Origin: Larix kaempferi
Lineage: Eukaryota; Streptophyta; Pinopsida; Pinales; Pinaceae
Direction of reading: 5' to 3'
DNA: 64,000 nucleotides
Assembly (NCBI GenBank): GCA_027924585.1
Contig: BSBM01000068.1
Span: 9,937,001 to 10,001,000 of the forward strand
The position numbers were made by a program, and so were the translations under genes. The notes below the pieces were generated by a model. It saw only the letters and a program-made list of their open reading frames with translations. It searched no databases and had not been told where the DNA came from. Shown piece by piece: positions 10,407 to 22,124 of this stretch (position 1 is the first letter of the stretch; each line of letters begins with the position of its first letter).

Positions 10407-13400
10407 ATGGCTACAGGTCTGAGGATTGAGGATATAGGTTGAATGGGACTGAGAATTTTGTGCCATGGAAGGCTAGAATTTTGTTGATTTTGGAGGAGAA
10501 TGAACTATGGGTGGAGGCGGTCAAAAGTACTACAACCAACCCCATTGTTATTCCAGATGGTACAAATGCAGTAGCCCTTTCAGCCTTCAACAAGAAGGAC
10601 TGTAAGGCTAGGAGGATTATCCTTGACGCAGTTAAAGACCACATAATCCCTCACATTTCTGGTAAGACCAGGGCACATGAGATGTGGAGTGCCTTGACCA
10701 GCTTGTATGAGAGTTCCAATGAGAACAGAAAGATGGTTCTCAAAGAGAAACTCAAGAGTATCAAGATGAATGGAGGAGTGGGAGTCACAGCTTACCTCAC
10801 TAGGATTTCTGCAGTTCGGGATGAACTGGCAACGGTTGGTGAAGTAGTATCTGCTACTGAGCTTGTACGCACAGCAGTGAATGGGGCTTCAAAGTCCTGG
10901 AGTGTATTTGTGCAGGCCATAGTGGGTAGAGAGAACCTACCGTATTGGGAGAGACTGTGGGATGACTTTGTGCAGGAGGAGACCAGGAGGGGTCTCGTAC
11001 AGGGCAGTTCATCACAGAGTGGGGTGGATGAGGAGAACATGGCACTGACAGCCAATGGTAAGAAGAAGAAGGGTCCCAAGAAGGGTGGGGCCAAGAGGCA
11101 GCAGCAGCAGCAACCGCAGGGTGGACAGAAGAAGGACTTGAGTAAAATCAAGTGCTATTGTTGTCAGGCGTTTGGGCACTATGCTTCACAGTGTCCAAGC
11201 AAGAAGAAGAAGAAGGGACAGGGATTGCAGACAGCAGCTTCAGCAGAGGTTGATGATTTTGGTGACAGGTTTCAGAGGGAGTTTTCCCTATATGCTGGAC
11301 AGATTAAGAGAAAGAGAATCTCTTTAGCCACCAGCTCAGGTATGGATATGGAGAGTGAGCACTCATTGTTGACAGGGCATCAGACAGGTCCATCCACCAC
11401 TAGTACGTGGTACATTGACAGTGGAGCCTCGAGACACATGACAGGTGCTTGAGAGTTGTTTTCCGAGCTATCGCGGACAGTTAGAGATGTGGAGGTGGTA
11501 CTTGGTGACAATACCATTGTTAGAGTAGTTGGTCAGGGGACCATTACATTTGAGAGGGAGTCCATGAGTCCCATGACTTTGAGGGATGTGTTGTACGTCC
11601 CTAGGCTGAAAAAGAACCTTGTTTTAGTTTCCACTATTGAGGACAGGGGTCTTGGGGTGTGTTTCTTAGATGGGAGAGTGCAGGTGTTCCCCAGGACTAC
11701 AGGTGTATCTACCCCCATGGATATTGGAGTTAGATGTGGACGACTGTACAAGCTATTGTTTCAGCCACAGCATGCTCTAGCACACAGCAGCAGCAGTGAG
11801 CTATGTGAGCTATGGCACAGGAGGATGGCCCACTTACATCACCCAGCTCTGAGATTGTTGAGGAGCATGGTTACAAGTTTACCTGAGTTCGACATTGAGC
11901 AGAGTGATGTGTGCAGAGGGTGTGCTTTGGGAAAGTACACCAAGACTGCTTTTCCAAGCAGTGACACGAGAGCAGCAGGAGTGCTTGACTTGATTCATTC
12001 TGACATTTGCGGTCCTATGTCTTCAGTATCTTTGACTGGTCACGAGTACTACATTAGCTTCATTGATGACTACTCCAGGAAGACCTGGATCTACTTCTTG
12101 AGGAACAAGAAGTCCCCATTAGTGTTGAGTGTCTTCCAAGGGTTCAAAGCCCTTGTGGAGAAGCAGACGGGGAGGAAGATCAGGATGTTGAGATCAGACA
12201 ATGGGGGTGAGTATACCTCCAAGGAGTTCAATGCTTTTTGCAGTCAGGAGGGTATACAGCAACAGTTGACAGTTCCCTACACTCCTGAGCAGAATGGAGT
12301 AGCAGAGAGAAAGAACAGGTCGATCATGGGAGCAACGAGAGCCATGCTTCATGATCAGGGGTTACAGTTCTTTCTATGGGCAGAGGCATGCAACACTACA
12401 GTGTATTTGCAGAACAGGAGTCCTCACCGTGCTTTGGGGAGGATGACTCCAGAGGAGATGTATTCAGGCAAGAAGCCTGAGGTGAGCCATTTTCAGATAT
12501 TTGGCTTTCTGACTTACTCTCACGTCCCTTCTGAGAAGAGAACGAAGTTCGAGCCCACTGCAGAGAGAGTTATCTTTGTGGGTTGCGATGAGACTTCGAA
12601 GGCATATCGACTTTACATTCCCGGCCAGAGGAGAGTTGTAGTGAGGCGGAAAGTGAAGTTTGATGAGGAGAGGGCCTTCAGGAAGTCGAGAGAGATGGAG
12701 CAGAGGGAGCCACCAGCTCCCACACCTCAGTTGACATAGGCTTCTTCGATACAGGTTTCAGGTCCGCAGGTTTCTGGAGTGACTGGATCACAAGGTACAG
12801 GCATAGCTTCTACAGGATCAGTGGTTCAGGTGACAGGTACTTCAGGGACAGGTTCAGGGACAGGCACAGGTTCAGGATCATAGGTTACAAGGTCTTCAGG
12901 GACTAGTTCATCAGTCACTAGTCCTCGGGGTGTTAGACCTTCTGCTTCTGGGAGTTCCTCGGATGAGGATAGACCAGTTTGGGAGGAGCCTTCAAGAACG
13001 AAGAAGCCTAAGTGGCTTCAGGACACCTTGAAGGAAGCAGAAGCATTTGGTAGACCTCAGGAGGCGATCAGGTCAATAGTTGAGCCAGACAAATATGGTA
13101 TGGCCCTTGTTGCGAGTCTTCGTGACTCTGCTCCTTCCACATTTGAGGAGGCTTCTCAGCATCAGGTATGGAGAGATGCCATGATGGAAGAGTACCATTC
13201 CATCATGAAGAATGATGCTTGGGAGATTGTGCCGAGACCTGAGGGGAAGTCGGTGGTGACTTCCAAGTGGCTTTACAAGATCAAGCATGCTGCAGATGGC
13301 AGTGTGGAGAAATTCAAGGCTCGGTTTGTGGCTCGGGGGTTCTCACAAGTTGAGGGAGTTGACTATGATGAGACATTTGCTCCAGTTGCTCGGTATTCTT

Positions 13401-14677
13401 CCATCAGAGCAGTGATATCTATAGCAGCAGAGATGGGTTGGAAGATCCACCAGATGGATGTGAAGACCACATTTCTCAATGGTCTTCTGCGGGAGGAGGT
13501 GTATTTAGAGCAGCCACAGGGATTCCAGATACATGGGAGAGATTCTCATGTGTGCAGGCTTAGGAAAGCCTTGTACGGTCTGAAGCAAGCTCCTAGAGCT
13601 TGGTACTCCAGGATCGATGCATACTTGACTTCGATGGGCTTCCCGAAGAGTGAGGTTGATCCCAACCTTTACTGCATTGTGGTTGGTGGAGATCCTCTCA
13701 TTCTTCTATTATATGTTGATGACTTGTTTATCACTGGAGATGAGCGTCTTATTGCACAGTGCAAGAGAGACCTTGCAGTTGAGTATGAGATGACTGATAT
13801 TGGGCTGATGCATTAGTATTTGGGGATGGAGGTTTGGCAGGAGCCTGGACATATTTTCCTAGGATAGGGGAAGTATGCAGTTGATATTCTAAAGAGTTAT
13901 CGGATGGAGGACTGTAGGCCTATGTCTACACCTATGATCACCAACTTGAAGCAACTTCATGCTTCAGAGGGTAAGTTGGTGGATCCCACACTCTATCGTC
14001 AGCTCATTGGATCGTTGATGTATCTGGTCAACACCAGGCCAAACTTGTGTTTTGCGGTCAACACTCTTAGCCAGTTCATGGTGCAGCCTAGGAGTGTGCA
14101 TTGGACTGCCGCAAAGCACATTCTGAGATACCTAGCAGGGATAGTGGATTATGGTATGGACTACAGGGGTTCGGGTGGAGTCAGCTTGGTTGGGTTCACA
14201 AATTCAGACTGGGCAGGTTGTGTGAGGGATCGGAAGAGCACTTCCGGTTGCTGGTTCAGCTTGGACTCGGCAGCAGTGTCGTGCTTCAGCAGGAAACAAA
14301 AGTCCGTTGCATTGAGTTCTGCTGAGGCTGAGTATATGGCAGCCAGTCAGGCGACTTGCGAAGCACTGTGGCTTCATAAGCTATTGGTAGATTTATTTGA
14401 TCAGCAGCTAAGACCTACGGTGATCTATTGCTACAATCAGAGTTGCATTCAGCTCTATGAGAATCCGGTGTTCCATGACAAGTCGAAGCACATTGAGATC
14501 AGGTACCATTTCATCCAGGACTACGTCCAAAGAGGAGCAGTTGAGTTGCAGTATATTTCCACTGATGAGCAGGTAGCAGATGTCCTGATGAAGTCTTTGG
14601 GGAGGGGGAAGTTTGACTTCTTCAAAGATAAGTTGGGAGTGGTGCGGAACACCTTCCTCGGTAAGAGGGAGTGTTAG
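10407..14677 (+). pseudogene. Copia Gag-Pol polyprotein, in-frame stops
   Basis: The likely start ATG is at 10407. After about eight codons a 2-bp gain (GATATAGG where GATAGG is expected) throws the frame, and from 10439 one frame runs to the stop at 14675-14677. Domains: Gag; CCHC zinc knuckle at 11153-11194; aspartic protease DSG at 11417-11425; integrase H2C2 at about 11816-11940; integrase catalytic D, D and E at 12002, 12197 and 12287; reverse transcriptase YVDD at 13712-13723; RNase H with SAEAEY near 14320. Five stops interrupt the frame at 11450 (TGA), 12737, 12881, 13814 and 13865 (all TAG). No further frameshift is apparent. The final codons overlap the 3' LTR start. Catalytic residues are kept. 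It is not translatable end to end as written. Confidence 0.93.
14661..14671 (+). promoter_or_regulatory. Polypurine tract of young copia
   Basis: GTAAGAGGGAG directly precedes the 3' LTR and would prime plus-strand DNA synthesis. The outer copia has a matching tract ending at 15904. Confidence 0.85.
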
Positions 14678-15882
14678 TTTTGTACCAAGGGAAGTGCTCC
14701 CCAAGTGACAATTGCCTAATGTCACTTAGAAGGGGGAAAAAGGTGACCCTCACATTAAAAGCACATTAATGAGACTTTATAACATTAAAGTCACTTTTTG
14801 CTAAAGTTAAGTGGGTGAGTGAAATATTTATTTAAGTGATTTAAATAAAGTGATTTTTTTACTCTCATTGAATCTTGTCCATTGGATTGGATCATCTTCC
14901 ATCGTTGGATTAGAACCCACTTAGGGTTAGAACAAAAAGCATGAGGGAGGCATGAGAGCTCATTTTACTTTTGTGAATGAAGTGAAGAGAGAGCAAGAAT
15001 AGAGAGAGCAAGGGCACGATTTCCAAGGAGCAGTACAGCACAGAAATCGAGGAGACTTCAGCAATAAATTATGGGCACGCTTATCAAGGCTACCGTACAG
15101 TACGGATTTGGGCACAACTTTTGAGGCAGCTTGCACACATATCGAAGTCCGTACAGGCAGCAATTATTGTTGGCCATACAGCACGGGTTTCAAGTATATG
15201 CTGGGCACAAATCCCGAGTTTATCCCTGCACAGTTTTCGAGGGTTTGACTGGGCACTAATCCCGAGGTTGACTGCACAGTTTTCGAGGAAGGTACAGGGC
15301 ACGGTTTCCAAGTTGACAACACAATTTTCGAGAAGTATACAGCACTGAAATCGAGGAACAACCTGCACAGAAATCGAGGCAGATTTATGAGTTGTTCATG
15401 CACAGATTTGGAGGTGCATTTGCACAGAAATCGAGACAGGAACAGTGGTTCGGACTATGTATTTCCCAGCACAGATTTTGAGTAATTTCTGGCATGTATT
15501 TCAAGGCTGTGGGCACACAAATCAAAGTTTTGTTTGGTGCACAATTTTCGAGAAAGATTCTACTGAGTGGTGAAGATAAGTAAATTTTTTATTGTAATCC
15601 TGTGATGAATTTTTGCTGAAGAAATAAAATCTCTCTCTCTCTAGCTGGTTTTCCCTGTGGGGGTTTTTCCAGGGCACAGTTGCCAAAAACATCTAAGTGT
15701 CTCTTTTGTGGTGTGCATGTGTTAATATTTACTTTCAGCCTGTCATTGTGTTTTTATTGTGTGTTTAAGTGTTACAGCATTTTTTCATAAGTAACCTTCA
15801 GCCAATGCAAAACCCGTTGTTGGTGAAAATCACTGAAAAGTTAACATAAACCAGCAAACAGTAAAACCCAGAAAATTCTACA
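14672..15882 (+). repeat. 3' LTR of young copia
   Basis: It is 1211 bp, from TGTTAGTTTTG to TTCTACA, followed by TACCT. It is longer than the 5' LTR mainly because of an AT-rich segment at 14802-14862 and a short segment near 15377-15395. The GCACA..TTTCGAG array is present at about 15010-15560. Confidence 0.93.
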
Positions 15883-15904
15883 TACCTTCCTCTTTATGAG
15901 GGAG
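15883..15904 (+). promoter_or_regulatory. Outer copia 3' internal end and polypurine tract
   Basis: TACCTTCCTCTTTATGAGGG plus AG precedes the LTR start. It parallels the young copia's terminal sequence. The first five bases are also the right copy of the TACCT duplication. Confidence 0.75.
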
Positions 15905-16568
15905 TGTTGATTTTTGTAGCAGCAAGCAGGTACTTTTGCATAGGCCAAGTGTCTGGCATGCACGAATTTTCCAAGGGATCTCTCAGACTTAGGAGTTTTA
16001 CTTTAATTAAGTGAACTATTAAAGTGAATGTTCCTTTGCATTTATTTTATGTGAAGTGATTGAGCCCATGGTATTTGGTGACCCATGGTATTGGCCCTAG
16101 GTATTTGCATATTGTAATAGTATAAAAGGACAACCTGGGTGAGAGGAGACACACAAGTCACAAAAAGTGAGAGAGAGACATCTCATTGATTAGTTGACGA
16201 AGGATTATCAGCTAAGTGTGCAAGTGTAGGGGGCAGAGGTCAGAGGAACGGAGCAAGGGACAACCGAGGGATAGTAACCGGCAAGATCGAAGGGTTGATC
16301 TTGAGGTTAGGAAACTAGCATTCTATCATTCTATTCCACAGTGAGCCATTATCCCAGGACGAGAGACCAGGATTTTTATTAATAATAAAAATCAAACTGT
16401 TTGTTGGTTTTTCCCCAGTTGGGGTTTTACAAGGTAAATCTGAGTGTCAAATTTATGTGACTTTCCTGTCTTTTCCGCTGCGTAATTGTTCAGAACTTCA
16501 GTGTATTTTCTTTCATAATTTCGTAATTATCGGAACCGAAAACCAGATCTAAGTTCCTAAAATTAACA
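15905..16568 (+). repeat. 3' LTR of outer copia
   Basis: It is 664 bp, from TGTTGATTTTTG to AATTAACA. It is clearly more diverged from its partner at 2455-3116 than the young copia LTR pair are from each other. A TATA-like TAGTATAAAAGG lies at about 16118. Confidence 0.85.
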
Positions 16569-16848
16569 TTTGTAGCGTAACAGGCATGATTGCAAAATCT
16601 CGCAACATAATCACTTGACAAGACCGCACACTCCCCATTATCTTGCTACCTCTCAACCCTACGTTCATGCCCAACTCCACACTATACCTATTACCAGTAT
16701 TGCATGTACATTACCGTTCCACCTCTTACGCCACTTTTAGACCACTACAACATGGCTGCCAAACCTAGCTTGTTCATCAAATCCCACAAATTCAATCTAG
16801 ATTTTGTTTGACTAGGGTTCAATAGTTTATTTTTAATATTTTCAGTCA
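16569..16848 (+). other. Possible intron upstream of MLO-like exon
   Basis: No coding signal or repeat end is recognised. It ends in a pyrimidine-rich stretch and TATTTTCAG at 16840-16848, a good plant splice acceptor directly before the MLO-like reading frame. Confidence 0.35.
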
Positions 16849-17104
16849 TCAACAGAACCCCAATTGTTAAATGGGTGGTTTGCTTCTTTTGACAATTTGT
16901 TTTCGACAATAAACAAAGTTGATTACCTGACCTTACAACGTGGCTTCGTTGTTGCTCATTTCATAGATCACAAGTTTGATTTTTATAAATATATCAAGAG
17001 GTCTTTGGATGGCGACTTCAAGAAAATAATTGGAATCAATCCTCCCTTGTGGGGTTTTTGTTGTTCTTCTTTGGTTACTCAATGTTTACAAAAATTCAAG
17101 CGAG
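16849..17104 (+). pseudogene. MLO-like protein exon fragment
   Basis: The frame after the acceptor gives NGWFASF, KVDYLTLQRGF, FDFYKYIKRSL, DGDFKKIIGI and NPPLWGF. This order matches the intracellular loop and start of the next membrane segment in plant MLO proteins, which are seven-transmembrane, calmodulin-binding plasma-membrane proteins; some members set powdery mildew susceptibility. After WGF the frame stops resembling the family, but a +1 shift gives a hydrophobic run, suggesting a frameshift or an exon end near 17057. No other MLO exon is visible: copia LTRs lie on both sides (ending 16568, starting 17119). It is a captured or decayed gene piece, or one exon of a gene with very large introns. 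Confidence 0.7.
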
Positions 17105-17118
17105 GCACGTTATGGTGG

Positions 17119-18239
17119 TATTAAAAAATATTTCAAACACTAACAATTCAGCTAGGAAACTCAGCTAGGCATTTAGTCAAACACTTAGCAAACTCTGATT
17201 TCTACCTCCAATAAACTTCAACAGTCATGCATTAACCTCAAACACATCCAACTATACTTTATAAGCAGAAAAACTAAATGCTAAGCAATCTGAAAATATA
17301 GCAATGGAAAATAACAATGAATAGCAATCACATTCAAAACATTTGATACAAGATATTTGGTCAAAAGACCCTGGAAAAACCCACAAGGGAAAAACCAGTT
17401 ACAAGAGAGATTTTTATTGTTTCTAGAGCCCACAAAAGATGATATTACAGTAGATATTTTCGAGCATTAAATACATCAACTTATCTTGGAAACTGTGCCT
17501 CACAACCTCCTCGAAAACTATGCCCAAACTGCTTCTCGAAATCTATGTTAGAAATCCATACACTATACGATAGTCATAGCAATAAATGTTGTCGAACAGT
17601 TCTTGAAATGTGTGCAGAGTTCTTGTAGGTGATGGTACGGACTGTACGGATTCTTCTCTAGCAAACAATGCCTCGAAAACTGTGCTAGACTTTAGCCTCG
17701 ATTTCTATGCACAGGACTATTGCACAACCAAAAAAATTAATGTTGTACGCCCTCTCAAATTTGTATTGTACGACTGCCTTTAATGTTGGTATTCTTGCCT
17801 TGGTTTGTGTGCGCTTCCTCTCCTTGAAAAGTGCACCCACACTACTACAAATGATCTCAGTCTTCTTCAGATCTCTCTTGCTGTCTTGGAATGTGTGCCA
17901 CCTTTTGTCTCCCTCAAGCTCTTTTATTTTCTCATTTAGGGTAACTGCCCTAGCTCTTCATCTTCTACGGTCAAGATTGAATCTTGGCCACAAGACTGAT
18001 GGATGTGATTTATTCCCTCATTAAGATGACTTAAGTCACTTAAGTCACTCAAATATCATAAAGTCACATCATTTTACCCTAAAATAATAAAAGACCCCAA
18101 CTTGACTTTATAAAATCACTTTATAAAGTCACTTTATATATACACTTTATAAAGTCACTTAAGTGAGACATTTGCTCGAACTTATGCATCCTAGGCACAA
18201 TAAATGCAGAAGTATCTCCGAGCTACAAAATCTAATGCT
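17119..18239 (-). repeat. 3' LTR of minus-strand copia remnant
   Basis: From about 17121 it aligns with 19927 onward for several hundred bases (for example ACACTAAC.ATTCAG, and the CCTGGAAAAACCCACAAGGG block). Its right edge is followed by GCTCCCTCTTAGCAAGGGAGG, the reverse of a copia polypurine tract. The terminal TG/CA dinucleotides look mutated. The inverted TTTCGAG array is present near 17480-17850. Confidence 0.75.
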
Positions 18240-19912
18240 CCCTCTTAGCAAGGGAGGTATTTCTGGCACCTCCACCTGGATCTGTCTCCAACCCCAGCAA
18301 TCTATTCGTTGTTGAAGTTGATCCCTCTAAACAAGAAGGCCTCTCTGCTACCTGCACTGGAATCCTGGATCCTGTGTTGAAGACATGTGCCAGTCATGTC
18401 TGCACTGAGAGTTCACCTCACCCTCGTGCTCATCCTCAAGTGTCATCCCATACCAGCTTGGTTTCCTAACTAAACTGGATGAAGTCTCACACCCAACTAA
18501 CTCAGTCACCATCACTAAACTCGAGGGGCCGAGATCTAACTTGACTCACCATCTATATATAGGTTGTCCTCGCAACCTGAACATCTTTCCATCTCAAGTG
18601 CCAAGCACTCGTGTTGCATCCGGACTGTTTCCCTTCGGATAGATAATTACCTGCCCATTACAAAACAAGACCGCATATCCATCATCCTCCAGAGCTAACA
18701 ATGAGAGTAAGTTCTTCATCTCTGGTACTAGGTACACATTGGCCACCTCCAGATATCCTTCTAACTCTATTTGGAGTTTGACACATCCAACCCCCCCCCC
18801 ACTGCATGCGTGGTGTCGAACCCACTATCCACATACATGTCTAAGTCGACATATGAAATACTTAGGAACATAACTCATATGCCTGTCATGTGGTGCGATA
18901 CCCTATTATCCACAAACCATGCACCAGTGTCCGCACATTCGGCCACACTGCTACTCAAAAGAACTAAGACTAATGAGAACTCCTTCTCAAACTTCTTAGA
19001 ATACTCTTTTGCCTCAATTGATGCTACAGCTGCTGCCTCTGCCTCTTTCTTCTTGCCTTTTTTCTTGTTTGGACACTCACCTGCATAGTGGCCAAAGTTC
19101 TGACATGCAAAGCATTTAACTTTGCGCATGTCTTTCTCGGAAGTGGATCCCCCACTCCCCTTCTTCCTACTTTTGCTCTTCGGAGCAAGAGGCACATTTT
19201 CTTCATCGACACCATCCTCCTCCTCATCTCTACTCTGAGACCCCTACCTAATCTCCTCCTATGTAAAGTCATCCCACAATCTCTCCCAAGATGGAAAGTT
19301 TACCCTGCCCACTACACACTTCACGAACACGTCCCTTCAAGACTATACGCACCAACACTAGGTCTACAATGATCTCACCCACAGCACACAGCTCATCCTT
19401 CCCCTTCCTGAGCCGGGTGAGATAAGAGCCCACACTCTTTCACTTGGCCATCCTTGTGATGTGGAGCTTGTCCTTCAAGGCCATCTTCTTGTTCTCGTAC
19501 AAGCTCTTCAGTGTATCCCACATTTGTTGTCCATTTCTTAACCAGATGTGGTATCAGGTGGTCCCTCACACCATCCAAGAGAATCCTTTGTGTCCTTGCT
19601 TCCTTCACCTCATGATGTCTAAAGCAGTGGGATCTATCGAAGGCACTACCACTATGGTACTAACGAACAACCACAATTTGTTCTCTCTCAGAACAGCTAC
19701 AATCCTTGCCTTCCACTACAGGTAGTTGGAGATCCCCTCCAACCAATCCTCATACCTGATACTGGAAGTCATCCTCTCCCCTCTTCTTCCAAGCTAATGC
19801 CCCTTTGCAAATTGCTTGCAACCCAAGTGCCAAAATCTAAACCAAGTTGTACCAACCAGCAAAACACTTGCTCAACAGTTATATACACTATCCACTGAAC
19901 CTCAGAGCCCTA
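18240..19912 (-). pseudogene. Copia gag-protease remnant lacking most of pol
   Basis: On the minus strand, from right to left: a Gag piece with RTQRILLDGVRDHLIPHLV (19393-19608 region); a CCHC zinc knuckle CFACQNFGHYAGEC at about 19065-19110; the protease start WFVDNRVSHHMTG near 18880, where the catalytic DSG reads DNR; then the segment before integrase (DDGYAV, DGQVI-like) near 18620-18690. The 3' LTR follows at once, so integrase, reverse transcriptase and RNase H are deleted. Several frames are needed to read it. It could only have moved with help from another element. Confidence 0.8.
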
Positions 19913-19924
19913 GCTCTAATACCA
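19913..19924 (-). promoter_or_regulatory. Primer-binding site, minus-strand copia
   Basis: The minus strand reads TGGTATTAGAGC next to the LTR end, a one-base variant of the initiator-methionine tRNA complement. Confidence 0.8.
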
Positions 19925-20698
19925 TGTTAAAAAATCTGTCAAACACTAACAGTTCAGGTAGAAAACTCAGCAAGGCATTTAGTCAAACACTCAGCAAAAT
20001 CCAATTTCTACCTCCAATAAACTTCAATAATCATGCATTAACCTCAAACACATCCAATTGTACTTTACAACCAAAAATACTAAACGCTAAGTAATCTGAA
20101 AATATAGCAGCGAAAAATAACAGTGAACAACAGTCACATTCAACACATTTGACACAAGATATTTGGTCAAAAGACCCTGGAAAAACCCACAAGGGAAAAA
20201 CCAGTCACAAGAGAGATTTTTATTGTTTCTAAAGCCTAGAGAAGATGATATTACAGCAGATATTTTCCAGCATTAAATACATCAACTTCTCTTGGAAACG
20301 GTGCCTCATAACCTCCTCGAAAATTGTGCCAAAACTACCACTTGAAATCTGTGCTAGAAATCTGTACATTGTATAGCAGTCACAACAATAAATGTTGCAC
20401 AAACAATTCTCAAAAGGTGTGCAGACTTCCTATAGGTGATGGTACAGGCTGTAAGAATTCTTCTCCAGGAAACGGTGCCTCGAAATCTATGCTAAACTTT
20501 AGCCTTGATTTCTATGCTCAGGACTGTTGTACAGCCAGCAAAATTAATGTTGTATGGCCCTCTCAAACCTGTATTGTACAACTGCCTTAAATGTTGGTAC
20601 TCTTGCCTTGGTTTGTGTTCCCTTCCTCTCCTTGAAAGGTGCGCCCACACTACTACAAATGCTCTCATTTTTCTTCATCTCTCTCTTGCTCTCTAGGA
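19925..20698 (-). repeat. 5' LTR of minus-strand copia, U3 missing
   Basis: It starts TGTTAAAAAATCTG and aligns with 17119-17880. The match stops near 20698, so about 350-430 bp of U3, with its promoter, is gone. The sequence continues directly into another copia's internal region, indicating a deletion junction. Confidence 0.75.
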
Positions 20699-22124
20699 TA
20701 AAACACATCCTCTGATGTTGTAGTTGCTCCCTATGAACTAGAAGATCCTCCTGCTACCTACACTGGACTCTGATCTAAAATTATGTTCTCTTCCTCCATC
20801 AGTGACATTTCATACCATGTATCCCTGCTGAGAGAAGCCTCACACTCTCTTTCTATCACTAACATTGATCTACGATCCAAGATCCCCTTGGATTCTGCTA
20901 CAGGCTATCCCAGCAACCTATACAATGCACCCTCCCTGATGCCAAACCTCATGGCTGCATCCTGGTTAGCTCCCTCTTATCGTATGAGTACCTTTCCATC
21001 CTAGAACATATCCCCATATTCCTTGTTCCTCCAGAGCTGAGACTGAGAGCAAGACATCTTCAACACTAGCGCATGCATCATTCCTACCACCTTGCTAGAA
21101 TAGCTCTATTCCAACCCCCTTTACTGCATGTATGGTATTAGTCCCACAACCTACATGGCAATTTGAGTCTATCACTGAAACACTAAGGAACACCGACCTC
21201 ATTCCCGTCATATGGCTAGATGCACCACCTGCCAGAGCCTTGCTACCTGTTTCCCGAAGCCCTACAACTAACTGTTGCTGCCTAGATTCCTTTATGAGGT
21301 TGTACTAAGGTTGCCTGAGCCTCCTGCATGCTTCCCAAGTCTTTCTGGGCACTTCTGGTTGGTGGCCCAGTGGCTACCCAACAGCTCCTACTTACCTGGC
21401 AGCTGAGGTTTTCTCCTGGCTGTCGACTTTTTCAGAGGTTTAGCGGTTGTAAGCTTCTAGCGACTGCTAAATCTCCTCGTCCAGCTCTCTTTTCTTCCTA
21501 CCCCGTGGACCAGCATTCCAACGTCACTCTACTGCCGGCCCACGTCGGCCTACACTCCACGTCCACAGTCAGCACTCCAGAGGGCGCCCTATGACCTCTG
21601 CCTGCCGGCCTTTCTCTCGCCGACTGCCTTTTCTCCACGCGCTAGCTGCTACCGATCAACCCTACTCGCAGTCCCCCGATCGTGTAGCTACTACCGCCAC
21701 GTCCAACTTCCCGTGTCTCCTGCAGTTGATCTATGCATCCTTCAGCCAACCCCACGCCACTCTTTGTCAGTCCTACTCTCTGCTAGGATTTCTCCCAACG
21801 CCCGTAGTCAGCTTCACGGCCCAATTTTTCTAGTGATCTCCTTGTGAGATGCAAAAGCCACGCCTGCGCACACTTCGCCTTCCGGCCACTATAGCTGTTA
21901 GCTAGTCTCAGCTACCTCCCAAGCCCCGATCGGCAATCACCACTGCAGCTTCTGGACGACTCTGACTTGCTCAACAGCAACTTCAGTTGTATCACACGAG
22001 TTCTGCAAACTAACTCTGTCGTAGGATGTATGGTGTCCATACGGCTCGTATTGTGGTCGTACAATATTCCTTTTTTTTCATGTAAACCACTTGACAAACG
22101 TCGATTTCCCTTGGAGCAATCTTG
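20699..22124 (-). pseudogene. Second minus-strand copia internal remnant
   Basis: Next to a PBS at 22125, the minus strand shows a GC-rich leader (about 21350-22120) similar in character to 3129-4330. Near 20880-21020 a decayed segment before integrase reads DGKVLIR then DAAMRFGIREGALYRLLG, interrupted by stops. Gag is largely missing. The left edge is a breakpoint against the LTR at 19925-20698. Several open frames on either strand at 21330-21830 come from GC-rich leader sequence and are not taken as genes. Confidence 0.55.

Larger units (their letters stand above)
9148..15882 (+). mobile_element. Complete young Ty1/copia retrotransposon
   Basis: This is a 6.7-kb element flanked by a perfect 5-bp duplication TACCT (9143-9147 and 15883-15887). 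Order: 5' LTR, PBS, gag, protease, integrase, reverse transcriptase, RNase H, PPT, 3' LTR, which is the Ty1/copia order. It landed in the last bases of the outer copia internal region, about 22 bp before that element's 3' LTR. The two LTRs are nearly identical apart from a few indels, so the insertion is recent relative to its neighbours. Confidence 0.95.

Noticed and set aside
21328-21833. GC-rich plus-strand frames (88 and 80 codons)
   Set aside because: They lie in the leader of a minus-strand copia, lack motifs, and the GC-rich composition keeps several frames open.
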